Of a stretch of DNA of 9,917 bases, positions 1 to 6,305 are shown in pieces (position 1 is the stretch's first letter; each line of letters begins with the position of its first letter). Origin of the DNA: Methanobacteriota archaeon (lineage in GTDB: Archaea; Halobacteriota; Syntropharchaeia; JACQPP01). Made by a program: the position numbers and the translations under genes. The notes below the pieces were generated by a model that did no database searches, was not told the DNA's origin, and saw only the letters and a list, made by a program, of their open reading frames with translations. The stretch lies in NCBI GenBank assembly GCA_016207465.1, contig JACQPP010000105.1, forward strand, positions 1 to 9,917. Direction: 5' to 3'.

Positions 1-1
1 C

Positions 2-523
2 CCCGAGAGCGTGGTCATCGCCGACCTCAAGACCCTCGACACCGGCCACCTGGAGGCCCGCATCGCCAGCGACGCCACCGCCGACACCGTCACCGTCTCC
101 GGCCTCGCCCCCCAGCCCACCATCGAGAAGTTCATCGAGGAATGCAAGAAGGTGGGGGCCTACAGCATGATTGACATGCTCAACGTCCCCGACCCCCTCA
201 CCCTCCTCCAGAAGCTCAAGGTGAAGCCCAACATCGTGGAACTCCACCGGGGCATCGACACCGAGGCCAGCGGGGCCAAACGCGGGTTGGAGTGGGGCAA
301 CATCCCCCAGATGAAGAAGGCCTGCGGGGGCAAGCTCCTCGTCGGCGTCGCCGGGGGCATCCGCGTGGACAAGGTCCCCCAGGCCCTCGAGTCCGGGGCC
401 GACATCCTCGTTGTGGGCCGGGCCATCACCAACGCCAAGGACGTCACCGGGGCCGCCCGCGCCTTCCTCCAGGCCATGAAACTCGAGGAACTCGACCAGT
501 TCCGAGTCATGACCGACTTCTGA
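2..523 (+). CDS. hps: 3-hexulose-6-phosphate synthase (Hps domain), 5'-truncated by the window edge
   Basis: This is the C-terminal ~173 residues of an orotidine-phosphate-decarboxylase-superfamily TIM barrel of the hexulose-phosphate synthase type, which interconverts ribulose 5-phosphate plus formaldehyde and hexulose 6-phosphate. In archaea it usually works in reverse to make ribulose 5-phosphate. The signature ADLKTLDTG (active-site Asp, Lys and Asp), a VELHRGID strand, the phosphate-binding segment VAGGIRVDKVPQALESGAD and the closing VVGRAIT are all visible. The frame is open to the left edge (P-E-S before the first GTG), so the GTG at 11 is internal and not the start. Many archaea fuse this domain behind formaldehyde-activating enzyme (Fae); the missing 5' part would decide. 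A related decarboxylase (KGPDC) is a less likely reading. The stop at 521-523 is followed at once by a T5 tract and a perfect hairpin. Confidence 0.9.
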   Translation, partial: PESVVIADLKTLDTGHLEARIASDATADTVTVSGLAPQPTIEKFIEECKKVGAYSMIDMLNVPDPLTLLQKLKVKPNIVELHRGIDTEASGAKRGLEWGNIPQMKKACGGKLLVGVAGGIRVDKVPQALESGADILVVGRAITNAKDVTGAARAFLQAMKLEELDQFRVMTDF

Positions 524-550
524 TTTTTCCGCGCTTCGCGCGGAAAAATC
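522..550. repeat. Perfect inverted repeat after hps (possible terminator)
   Basis: The arm GATTTTTCCGCGC pairs perfectly with GCGCGGAAAAATC around a TTC loop, giving 13 bp and overlapping the hps stop codon. The left arm holds T5 (524-528), which could by itself act as an archaeal oligo-T terminator. The opposite strand carries the same T5, so it could work in both directions. It resembles the inverted repeats at 593-623 and 7860-7890 in having TTTTC-type left arms and a GC core. Confidence 0.75.
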
Positions 551-580
551 AAAATGGGGGACCCGGGTCGCGCGAAACCC

Positions 581-586
581 ATAAAT
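581..586 (+). promoter_or_regulatory. TATA-like box for the TIM-barrel gene
   Basis: ATAAAT stands out in a GC-rich setting. An archaeal start site about 26 bases downstream would fall near 610, leaving roughly 10 bases of leader before the ATG at 620. Confidence 0.5.
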
Positions 587-592
587 CCTATC

Positions 593-623
593 GCATCGGT
601 TTTCCCGAAGGGAAAACCGATGC
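593..623. repeat. Perfect 14-bp inverted repeat covering the start codon at 620
   Basis: GCATCGGTTTTCCC and GGGAAAACCGATGC are exact reverse complements around a GAA loop. The ATG of the downstream gene (620-622) lies in the right arm, and the predicted transcription start (~610) falls inside the element. It could therefore act as a DNA operator across the start site, or be part of a dispersed palindrome family. A full RNA hairpin would form only in read-through transcripts from hps. Confidence 0.75.
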
Positions 624-1627
624 TCAATGGCATATCGTTCGACACCGGCCTCACCTACATCGCGGGTCCCCCGGGGCGCCGCTGGGCCACCCACCGCCCC
701 CACACCCCCCGGACCCTGAAACGGGACATGGAGTTCCTCCGGCGCGCCGGGGCCCAAGGGGTCCGAATCCACGGCGAACACGCCCTCCCCCTGCTTCGGG
801 CCTCCCAGGCGGCCCTCCGGGCGGGCCTCCAGGCCTGGCTCTCCCCCCGCTACATCGGCCGCCCCGCCCGCGAGGCCCTCGCCCACGTGGAGGCCCTGGC
901 CGCCGAGGCCGCCCCCCTCCACGAGGCCTACCCGGGCCGGGTGGTCCTCATGGTGGCCAACGAGCTCACCCAGGACTCCGCCGAGTGGTACCGGGGGGAC
1001 TACGAGCAGCGGGCCCTCGCCCTCAGCCGCGACATCCTCCTCGGGGCCCACCCGCGCCGCACCCGCACCCTCAACCCGTGGCTCTCCCGGCTGGCCGCGG
1101 CGGCCCGACGCAACTTCCGGGGCCCCGTCACCTACGCGGCCCCCTTCTGGGAGCCCGTGGACTGGACCCCCTTCGACATCGTCTCCCTCAACCTCTACCA
1201 GGATGCCCTAAGCCGCTGGGGCTACGCCGGGCGGCTCCGCCGGATGCGCCAACAGGTCCGGCTTCGCCGTCCCTCGGCGCCTTCCTTCGGAATGCGCCAG
1301 ACGGGGAAGCCGCTCCACGTCACCGAGTTCGGCTGTGCCAGGTTCATGGGGGCCTCCCTCCTCGGCGGGGCCGCCTGGAGGCACTTCCGCCTCGCCCCCC
1401 GCCGCCCCGGGGAGCAGGCGGGCTCCGTGGAGTGGCAGTGGAGGGAAATCAAGCGGGCCGGGGCCGACGGGGCATTTGCCTTCGTCTATGAGATGGCGCG
1501 GTGTTATCCGGGAGACGCCGATGGGAAAGACGACCGGGCCAGTTATGGCCTGGTGGACATCGCCGGGGGCCGGGTGGAGCCCGCCCCCGCCTTCCGGAGG
1601 CTCCGGGAACTGTGGAAGGAAAAATAG
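620..1627 (+). CDS. TIM-barrel protein, glycoside-hydrolase clan-A-like, of the family often labelled 'abortive infection protein'
   Basis: A 335-residue soluble protein with no signal peptide. From memory of the family, it resembles proteins of similar length, common in actinobacteria, that are labelled 'abortive infection protein' without strong support. They share an N-terminal GxxxDTG motif, VRI-strand and WxSP elements, and a xxYGxV motif near the C-terminus. Two acidic sites fit a clan-A glycosidase barrel: Asn114-Glu115 in VANELTQD (acid/base-like) and Glu236 in VTEFGCA (nucleophile-like). A VDWTPFDIVSLNLY segment lies between them. I chose ATG 620 because the TATA-like box at 581 places transcription start near 610, which makes the upstream in-frame ATG at 554 untranslatable from this promoter. 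The gene converges on the MoxR gene with about 10 bases between stops. Substrate is unknown, and a phage-defence role should not be assumed. Confidence 0.75.
   Translation: MLNGISFDTGLTYIAGPPGRRWATHRPHTPRTLKRDMEFLRRAGAQGVRIHGEHALPLLRASQAALRAGLQAWLSPRYIGRPAREALAHVEALAAEAAPLHEAYPGRVVLMVANELTQDSAEWYRGDYEQRALALSRDILLGAHPRRTRTLNPWLSRLAAAARRNFRGPVTYAAPFWEPVDWTPFDIVSLNLYQDALSRWGYAGRLRRMRQQVRLRRPSAPSFGMRQTGKPLHVTEFGCARFMGASLLGGAAWRHFRLAPRRPGEQAGSVEWQWREIKRAGADGAFAFVYEMARCYPGDADGKDDRASYGLVDIAGGRVEPAPAFRRLRELWKEK
1620..1624 (-). terminator. Oligo-T tract downstream of the MoxR gene (minus strand)
   Basis: A5 on the plus strand reads as T5 on the minus strand, 14 bases past the MoxR stop. Short T tracts are enough for archaeal termination. 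It lies inside the end of the convergent TIM-barrel gene. Confidence 0.35.
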
Positions 1628-1637
1628 GGACCAGAGA

Positions 1638-2516
1638 TTATCGGCCCATCTTTTTGGCGATAGTGAGGGCCAGCTCCTGGACCGTCTGGAGGGAGAGGTA
1701 GTCGGTCTCGTCGGCGATGATGACCCCCTGGTGGAGGGCCGAGTCGGTGAAGGCGGTCTGCTTGTCGGTCCCCTCCTGGATGGAGAGGTGGCAGTAGCGG
1801 GCCATCTTGATGACCCCGTCGGTGGAGAGGCCGGAAGGGAGGGTCTTGTCCTTGCGCCACATCTCGCGGGTCCCCTCGGCGAAGTCGAGGATGGCCCTGA
1901 CGATCTCCTCCGGGAGGCCGGGGACCACCTCCTTGAGGAGCTTCTCCTCGGTGTACCTCTTGGGGTAGCCGATGCCGATGGGGATGAAGCGGCGCTTGAG
2001 GGCGCTGGAGAGCTTGAAGGTGCCGTCGTCGCCGAAGTTGGCGGTGGCGATGAGGACCCAGTCGGGGGGCTTCTTGATGACCTGCTGGCGGTACTCGAGG
2101 GGGAGCTCGCCGAAGGAGAGCAGGAGGAAGAGGCCGCTGTAGGCGCTGGATGGGGCCCGGGTGAACTCATCGATGAGCAGGTTCTTGCCTTCCAGCATGG
2201 CCCGGGAGACCACCCCGTCCTTGTAGAGGAACTCCTTGGAGCGCTCGGCGTCGGCGCTCATGGAGAGGGGGTGGAAGCCCCCGATGACGTGGTACTCGGT
2301 CATCCCCTCGGTGGCCTCAATCTTCAGCCACTCCTTGCCGAGGTAGCTGAGGATGTGGCTCGCCACCGTGGACTTGCCGTTTCCGGCGGGGCCGTAGAAC
2401 ATCACCGGGTAGCCCAGGTTGATGTAGCGGAGGGCCTTCAGGATGGGCTCGTCCTGCCCCTTGATTGGAGAGGTCTCCAGGACTTTCGAGTAGTCGTCCC
2501 GGGTGAACAGCGGCAT
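1638..2516 (-). CDS. MoxR-family AAA+ ATPase
   Basis: A 292-residue AAA+ ATPase of MoxR type, a family whose members typically remodel or activate partner complexes with a VWA-domain protein. Walker A is GPAGNGKST (residues 42-50) and Walker B is LLIDEF (Asp116, Glu117). Sensor 1 is IATAN (Asn160), and the arginine-finger region is ALKRRF (Arg175/176). A helical lid domain follows to the end. An MoxR-like insertion precedes Walker B (GGFHPLS, then LYKDGVVSRAMLEGKN). The start is the ATG at 2516-2514, about 30 bases after the minus-strand TATA box at 2541-2550; the longer open frame upstream is low-complexity shadow sequence. It is transcribed alone, divergent from the flavin-reductase gene. 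No VWA gene is adjacent; the nearest is at 7925 and has its own ATPase. CbbQ/NorQ-like specificity cannot be excluded. Confidence 0.85.
   Translation of the reverse strand: MPLFTRDDYSKVLETSPIKGQDEPILKALRYINLGYPVMFYGPAGNGKSTVASHILSYLGKEWLKIEATEGMTEYHVIGGFHPLSMSADAERSKEFLYKDGVVSRAMLEGKNLLIDEFTRAPSSAYSGLFLLLSFGELPLEYRQQVIKKPPDWVLIATANFGDDGTFKLSSALKRRFIPIGIGYPKRYTEEKLLKEVVPGLPEEIVRAILDFAEGTREMWRKDKTLPSGLSTDGVIKMARYCHLSIQEGTDKQTAFTDSALHQGVIIADETDYLSLQTVQELALTIAKKMGR
1651..1655 (+). terminator. Oligo-T tract downstream of the TIM-barrel gene
   Basis: T5 about 24 bases after the stop at 1627, inside the 3' end of the convergent MoxR gene. Together with the T5 on the other strand it makes a compact reciprocal terminator arrangement. 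Confidence 0.35.
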
Positions 2517-2540
2517 GGGCAGGAGGAGATGGGGGCAGGG

Positions 2541-2550
2541 TGGATATAAA
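2541..2550 (-). promoter_or_regulatory. TATA box for the MoxR gene
   Basis: On the minus strand the sequence reads TTTATATCCA, centred about 30 bases before the ATG at 2516. This predicts an almost leaderless mRNA and supports the short start. Confidence 0.65.
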
Positions 2551-2570
2551 CATTGGGCGACCCGGGGAAC

Positions 2571-2577
2571 CTTTATC
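2571..2577 (+). promoter_or_regulatory. TATA-like box for the flavin-reductase gene
   Basis: CTTTATC lies within an 11-base word AACCTTTATCT (2568-2578). The same word recurs at 3135-3145 before the next promoter. Predicted start is near 2600, with about 16 bases of leader. It is divergent from the MoxR promoter, with the TATA centres only about 30 bases apart. Confidence 0.55.
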
Positions 2578-2614
2578 TTTTTTCCCCGCGAGCGGTGCGA
2601 GCGGGGAAGAAAGA
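2576..2614. repeat. 14-bp inverted repeat between TATA box and start codon
   Basis: TCTTTTTTCCCCGC pairs with GCGGGGAAGAAAGA (one T-G pair) around an 11-base centre. The region 2587-2604 also holds a tandem GCGAGCGG/TGCGAGCGG-type repeat. It overlaps the TATA box at its left edge and ends two bases before the ATG at 2616. This is an operator-like position. Confidence 0.65.
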
Positions 2615-2615
2615 G

Positions 2616-3098
2616 ATGCCATTCACCTCCCAGGATTTCCGGCGCGCCATGGGGGCCTTCGCCACCGGGGTCACGGTGGTCACCACGCGGCTGGAGGGGA
2701 AGCCCCACGGGTTCACGGCCAACTCCTTCACCAGCCTCTCCCTGGAGCCCCCCCTGGTGCTGGTGTGCGTGGACAAGAAGACCACCGCCCACCCGATGCT
2801 CACCCGGAGCCGCATCTTCGCGGTGAACATCCTGGCCGCAGACCAGGAGGAGGTCTCGCGGAAGTTCGCGGACAAGGCCCAGGAGGCGACCCGCTTCGAT
2901 GGGCTGCGGACCGCCACCGGGGTGACCGGGGCCCCCCTCATCGAGGGCTCCCTGGCCTACGCGGACTGCCGGGTGGTGGCGGTCCACGACGGCGGGGACC
3001 ACTCCATCTTCGTGGGACTCGTGGAGGACCTCGCCACCTGGCAGGACAAGCCCCCGCTCCTCTTCCACAAGGGACGCTACCGCGGCCTCGCGCCATAG
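2616..3098 (+). CDS. Flavin reductase-like (FMN-binding split-barrel) protein
   Basis: A 160-residue protein with the length and motif order of the flavin_reductase-like family (HpaC, RutF, SnaC type). These proteins bind FMN and either reduce free flavin with NAD(P)H for a partner monooxygenase or act as FMN-dependent redox proteins. Visible marks are the opening FRRAMGAFATGVTVVTT, the flavin-binding block GFTANSFTSLSLEPPLVLV (residues 32-50) and the central FAVNILAADQE. The C-terminal half has G-S-L-A-Y-A-D-C, then HDGGDHSIFVGLVEDL with the conserved His/Asp-rich turn. ATG 2616 was chosen over the in-frame ATG at 2553, which lies upstream of the TATA box at 2571. No partner oxygenase is adjacent; the transporter unit downstream has its own promoter. 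The substrate is unknown. Confidence 0.85.
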   Translation: MPFTSQDFRRAMGAFATGVTVVTTRLEGKPHGFTANSFTSLSLEPPLVLVCVDKKTTAHPMLTRSRIFAVNILAADQEEVSRKFADKAQEATRFDGLRTATGVTGAPLIEGSLAYADCRVVAVHDGGDHSIFVGLVEDLATWQDKPPLLFHKGRYRGLAP

Positions 3099-3137
3099 AG
3101 GCACGCGAAAACACACACCGGGGGGTCTCCCCGCAAC

Positions 3138-3144
3138 CTTTATC
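3138..3144 (+). promoter_or_regulatory. TATA-like box for the small membrane protein/MFS unit
   Basis: CTTTATC in the repeated word AACCTTTATCT (3135-3145). The predicted start is near 3167, leaving about 10 bases before ATG 3178. A weak inverted repeat (CTCTTTGC / GCGAGAG, 3149-3171) covers that start. Its core GCGACCGGTAGCGAG resembles the core of the repeat at 2576-2614. A small 5-bp hairpin (3119-3133) lies just upstream. Confidence 0.5.
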
Positions 3145-3177
3145 TCTCCTCTTTGCGACCGGTAGCGAGAGACAATA

Positions 3178-3366
3178 ATGGCGGACCCGTACTACGTGGG
3201 CTGGGGGCTCTTCGGGCTCGTGGTGCTGGCGGGCACGCTGATGGTGTTCCTCCAGGGGATTGGCGGGCTCTGGACGGGCAGCCTCCTGGTGACGCTGGGG
3301 CTCCTCGGCTACTTCTGGGTGCTGGGGAAGTCCATGGTGGGCGCCTGGAACAACTTCATCAAGTAG
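3178..3366 (+). CDS. Small two-helix membrane protein, function unknown
   Basis: A 62-residue protein with two hydrophobic segments, about residues 6-28 and 31-53. They are separated by a short GIGGLWTG turn, and the tail is short and polar (WNNFIK). There is no signal peptidase site or cysteine motif, and I do not recognise the family. ATG 3178 follows the TATA box at 3138 at archaeal spacing with about 10 bases of leader. The stop is nine bases before the start of the MFS-like transporter, so the two are almost certainly co-transcribed. The peptide could be an accessory subunit of that transporter, but this rests on position alone. Confidence 0.7.
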   Translation: MADPYYVGWGLFGLVVLAGTLMVFLQGIGGLWTGSLLVTLGLLGYFWVLGKSMVGAWNNFIK

Positions 3367-3375
3367 CCCCCGGGA

Positions 3376-4613
3376 ATGGTCTCCCTCCACGAGCACTCCC
3401 TGGCCGCGTGGGCCCCCGGCCTCGCCCGGGTGGGACGGGCCGTCGGCGGGGAGGTGGGACGCCTCTACCTGGTCCAGCTCCTCCTGGCCGCCGGCATGGG
3501 CTACGGCTGGAGCCTCCAGTTCCTCTACCTCACCCGCGAGGCCGGCCATCCCCCCCACCTCCTGGCCCTCTACCACGCCCACATATTCGGCATGGGGGCG
3601 GTGCTGCTCCTCCTCATCCCGCGGCTCCCCGGCCGGGGCTCCATGGCCGGGGGCCTCCTCCTCCGCGCCCTCCTCTTCCCCCTGCTCCTCCTCGCCACGG
3701 CCCCGGGGCCCCTCTTCCTGGTGTCCAGCATCTTCGCCGCCTACGTGGTCCTCTTCTGGGTCCCCTTCAACACCCGCTACTTCTCCCATGTCTCCCGCGA
3801 CCACATGGCCCTCTCCGCCGGCGTCCTCTTCCTCGCCTGGCCCATCCTCGGCGCCCTCCTCCCCGGAATGGCGGGGGCCACCGTGGCCCGCACCGGCGGA
3901 TATGAGTCCATCCTCGCCGCCGGGGCCCTCCTGGTTGCCGGGGCCGCACTCCTCGCCACCCGCCTCCAGCCGGAAAAGCCCGTGGACATCCGCGGAGGCC
4001 TCCGAGGCCCGACCGCGACGGAGCCCACATCCGAGAACGTTCGGGTCGGGCCGAGCAGGGGCGCCTGGAGGGAGCGGGTCGCCCCCCTCCTGCTCCTGGA
4101 GGGCGCCTGGCAGGGGGTCATGTGGGTGGCCGTGCCCCTCCACAGCCTGGCCTACCTGGACCGGCCCCGGGACTACGGGGCGCTGCTCTCCCTCTTCGGA
4201 GTCTCCGGGGCCCTCGCCAGCCTCCTCGTCGCCTGGCTCAGCGACCACCTTCACCGCCGCCGCGGCCTCCTCGTGGGAACCACCCTCCTCCTCGCCCTGG
4301 CCACCCTCGCCACCGGCCTCACCCGGGACATCGCCGGGTGGGCCCTCCTCAACGGACTCGTCTCCTTCGCCGGAAACCTCGCCGCGCCCTTCACCACCAC
4401 CGCCATCCTCGAGAACGTCCAGGGGGTCCCCCGGGCCATCCTCCTCCGCGAGTTGTTCCTCAACACCGGCCGGGGCCTCGGAGGCGTCGGGGTGGCCCTC
4501 GCCATCCTCCTCGGCGGAGGAATCCCCGCCGCCATCGCGGCCATGGGGCTCCTGTTCCTCCTCTACCCGCTCCTGGCCCTCCGGCTCACCGGGGGACCCC
4601 GGAGAAAGCATAA
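3376..4613 (+). CDS. MFS-like 12-helix transporter (missing its own stop codon in this sequence)
   Basis: The recognisable protein covers about 412 residues. Twelve hydrophobic segments can be traced in a 6+6 layout, with a central hydrophilic loop near residues 197-235 (RLQPEKPVDIRGG to GAWRER). A motif-A-like LSDHLHRRR follows the eighth helix, and the last helix ends in LLFLLYPLLALRL. This pattern fits the major facilitator superfamily; the substrate cannot be read. The start ATG 3376 follows the membrane-peptide stop by nine bases. The frame (phase of 3376) has no stop after the last helix and runs open to 5646 through queC. One extra base in the G5 run at 4591-4595 would give a C-terminus TGGTPEKA and a TAA at 4611-4613, which is the end reported here. 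Literal translation instead gives a 756-residue transporter-QueC chimera with an unconserved, Pro/Gly-rich linker. Confidence 0.7.
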
Positions 4614-4616
4614 ATA
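4609..4616 (+). promoter_or_regulatory. TATA box for the zinc-ribbon/queC/queE operon
   Basis: CATAAATA is centred about 27 bases before the ATG at 4640, predicting a leaderless transcript. The TAA inside it would be the transporter stop if the suspected one-base indel is real. Confidence 0.6.
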
Positions 4617-4639
4617 CATACTCGTTCATACCCGCCCCC

Positions 4640-4954
4640 ATGAACAAGGCGCGTCTCACGGTCACGGTGGAGCCCCGGGTCCTCCGGCGGGCCCGCCGGG
4701 CCTCCCGGGAGCGGAGGATTCCCCTCTCCCGGCTGGTGGAGAACTACCTGGGGTTCCTGGGGGACCCCTCCATCTACTGCTTCTCCTGCGGGGAGAAATT
4801 CGAGGCCAGCCGGGGCCGGTTCTGTCCCAAGTGCTCGTGGCTCCAGTGCCCCCGCTGCCGGGGGTGCGGATGCCATCTGCCGGAGAGCGCCCTGCGGGCC
4901 CTCCACCCCATGCGGCGGGTCTTCGAGGAACTCGCGGGGGGGCGGCTCCGATGA
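4640..4954 (+). CDS. Small ribbon-helix-helix-like/zinc-ribbon protein, function unknown
   Basis: A 104-residue basic protein. Residues 4-40 (RLTVTVEP, then two helices ending in SRLVENYLGFL) resemble a ribbon-helix-helix DNA-binding domain. Residues 46-79 carry eight cysteines: C47-x2-C50, C62-x2-C65, C70-x2-C73, C76 and C78. They would suit one or two zinc sites or, less likely, a metal cluster. A leaderless start at ATG 4640 fits the TATA box at 4609. Its stop overlaps the queC start (ATGA, 4951-4954), so it heads an operon with queC and queE. A regulator of preQ0 synthesis or an accessory factor are both possible; I know of no assigned function. Phase +2 relative to the open MFS/queC frame, together with its cysteine pattern, shows it is the real coding frame in this stretch. 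Confidence 0.75.
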   Translation: MNKARLTVTVEPRVLRRARRASRERRIPLSRLVENYLGFLGDPSIYCFSCGEKFEASRGRFCPKCSWLQCPRCRGCGCHLPESALRALHPMRRVFEELAGGRLR

Positions 4955-5646
4955 GCCTCCCCGCGGCGCCCAAGGGACACCGCGCGATTGCCCTGGTCTC
5001 GGGGGGGCTGGACTCGGCGGTGGCCGCCGCCATGGCCCGCCGGGCCGGGTGGAGGCTGGGGGCCCTCTCCTTCGACTACGGCCAGCGCCACCGCCGCGAA
5101 CTGGAGTCCGCCCGCCGGGTGGCCCGCTGGCTCCGCGCACCCCACAGGACTCTGCGGGTGGACCTGCGGCAGATTGGGGGAAGTGCGCTCACGACCCGGG
5201 CGGCCCTGGAGGAGCGCGGCTCGGCCGGGGCCATCCTCCGGGACCCCCGAATCCCCAACTCCTATGTGCCCCTCCGCAACACCATCCTCCTCGCGCTGGC
5301 GGCCGCCCACGCCGAGGTCCAGGGGGCGCGGGGACTCGTCATCGGCGCCAATGCGATTGACTACAGCCACTATCCCGACTGCCGGCCCGAATACTACCGG
5401 GCCCTGGAGCGGGCCCTCGCCTTGGGCTCCCGGAGCGGGGCGGAGGGGCGTCCCCTGCGCATCCTGGCCCCGCTCCTTCGGATGAGCAAGGCCCAGATTG
5501 TCCGGGCGGGAGCCAGGCTCGGGGTCCCCCTGGGGGACACCTGGTCCTGCTACGCCGGGGGCCGGCGGGCCTGCGGGCGGTGCGACTCCTGCCTCCTGCG
5601 GCTGAAGGGGTTCCGCGAGGCGGGCATCGAGGACCCGGTGCGATGA
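4951..5646 (+). CDS. queC: 7-cyano-7-deazaguanine (preQ0) synthase QueC
   Basis: A 231-residue PP-loop ATPase that converts 7-carboxy-7-deazaguanine to preQ0 using ATP and ammonia. In archaea preQ0 goes to archaeosine at tRNA position 15. The P-loop is VSGGLDS (residues 16-22), followed by LSFDYGQRH. The family block YVPLRNTILLALAAAHAE, the ANAIDYSHYPDCRPEY substrate-site stretch and PLLRMSKAQIV are present. The C-terminal zinc site is Cys200, Cys208, Cys211 and Cys214. The start ATG 4951 overlaps the upstream zinc-ribbon stop, and the stop overlaps the queE start (ATGA, 5643-5646), a tight three-gene operon. The frame is also open upstream into the transporter, but homology begins only at this ATG. 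Confidence 0.95.
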   Translation: MSLPAAPKGHRAIALVSGGLDSAVAAAMARRAGWRLGALSFDYGQRHRRELESARRVARWLRAPHRTLRVDLRQIGGSALTTRAALEERGSAGAILRDPRIPNSYVPLRNTILLALAAAHAEVQGARGLVIGANAIDYSHYPDCRPEYYRALERALALGSRSGAEGRPLRILAPLLRMSKAQIVRAGARLGVPLGDTWSCYAGGRRACGRCDSCLLRLKGFREAGIEDPVR

Positions 5647-6275
5647 GCCTGGTCGTTTCGGAGATATTCTACTCCCTGGAGGGGGAGGGGCTCCACCTGG
5701 GGCTCCCCATGATTTTCGTTCGCCTCCAGGGGTGCACCATCGGCTGCCAGTGGTGCGACACCAAATACACCTGGCCCGAGGAGGCCCCCGAGAGCCTGCA
5801 GATGCCGGAGGAGGAGGTCCTCGGGCGCATCGCCGCCTTCCCCGGGAGACGGGTGTCGGTGACCGGGGGGGAGCCCCTGGAGCAGGACATCCACCGCCTT
5901 GTCGGGATGCTGAAGGAGGCGGGCTACTGGGTGAACCTGGAGACCAGCGGACAACTCCTGGAGACCCGCGTCATGGACCGGGTGGACTTCATCTCCTGCG
6001 ACATCAAGGGCCCCAGCAGCGGCGTGGCCCCCAACCTCCGGGTCCTCCGGGCCATCGTGGAGCGCTACCCCCGGAAGGCCCAGTTCAAGATTGTGGTGGG
6101 GACCCCGGAGGACATCGAGTTCGCCCGCGAGTGGAGCCACCTGGACAACCTCATCCTCCAGAAGGACTCCACCTCCGCCTACGAGTTCACCGAGCGGGTC
6201 AAGATGGAGTTCCCCCGGGCCCGCTACGGAATCCAGCTCCACAAGGTCCTCTGGGGGGACCGCCGGGGCGTCTGA
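5643..6275 (+). CDS. queE: 7-carboxy-7-deazaguanine synthase QueE (radical SAM)
   Basis: A 210-residue radical-SAM enzyme that rearranges 6-carboxy-tetrahydropterin to 7-carboxy-7-deazaguanine, the step before QueC. The N-terminal FYSLEGEG motif is followed by FVRLQGCTIGCQWCDTKYTW, whose Cys31-x3-Cys35-x2-Cys38 ligates the 4Fe-4S cluster. Next come the SAM-binding VTGGEPLEQ, the strand NLETSGQ and the DIKGPSSG stretch. Length is normal for the compact QueE form. The start overlaps the queC stop by ATGA. queD, whose product supplies the substrate, is not in this window. The gene is followed by a small hairpin and the promoter of the ATPase gene. Confidence 0.93.
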   Translation: MSLVVSEIFYSLEGEGLHLGLPMIFVRLQGCTIGCQWCDTKYTWPEEAPESLQMPEEEVLGRIAAFPGRRVSVTGGEPLEQDIHRLVGMLKEAGYWVNLETSGQLLETRVMDRVDFISCDIKGPSSGVAPNLRVLRAIVERYPRKAQFKIVVGTPEDIEFAREWSHLDNLILQKDSTSAYEFTERVKMEFPRARYGIQLHKVLWGDRRGV

Positions 6276-6305
6276 CCCCCATTTCCACTGGGGGTATGGG
6301 GAAAT
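6275..6305. repeat. Small alternative hairpins between queE and the ATPase promoter
   Basis: ACCCCC (6275-6280) pairs with GGGGGT (6290-6295). Alternatively ATTTCC (6281-6286) pairs with GGAAAT (6300-6305), so the two hairpins exclude each other. The element overlaps the queE stop and abuts the TATA box at 6305. A role in termination or regulation is inference only. Confidence 0.4.

Noticed and set aside
522..550. Calling the hairpin a bacterial-type intrinsic terminator
   Set aside because: The T tract is in the 5' arm and not after the stem, and the window's promoters are archaeal. Any termination would come from the T5 itself.
292..1491. A 399-codon plus-strand frame overlapping hps and the TIM-barrel gene
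   Set aside because: Pro/Arg/Gly-rich shadow frame with no domain; both genes it covers have clear homology in other frames.
4006..4052. 8-bp inverted repeat GGCCCGAC / GTCGGGCC in the transporter gene
   Set aside because: Short, widely spaced and inside the codons of the hydrophilic central loop in very GC-rich DNA; expected by chance.
2938..4665. A 575-codon open frame on the minus strand over the transporter
   Set aside because: Glu/Gly-rich low-complexity translation lying opposite a clear membrane protein; no promoter and no motif.
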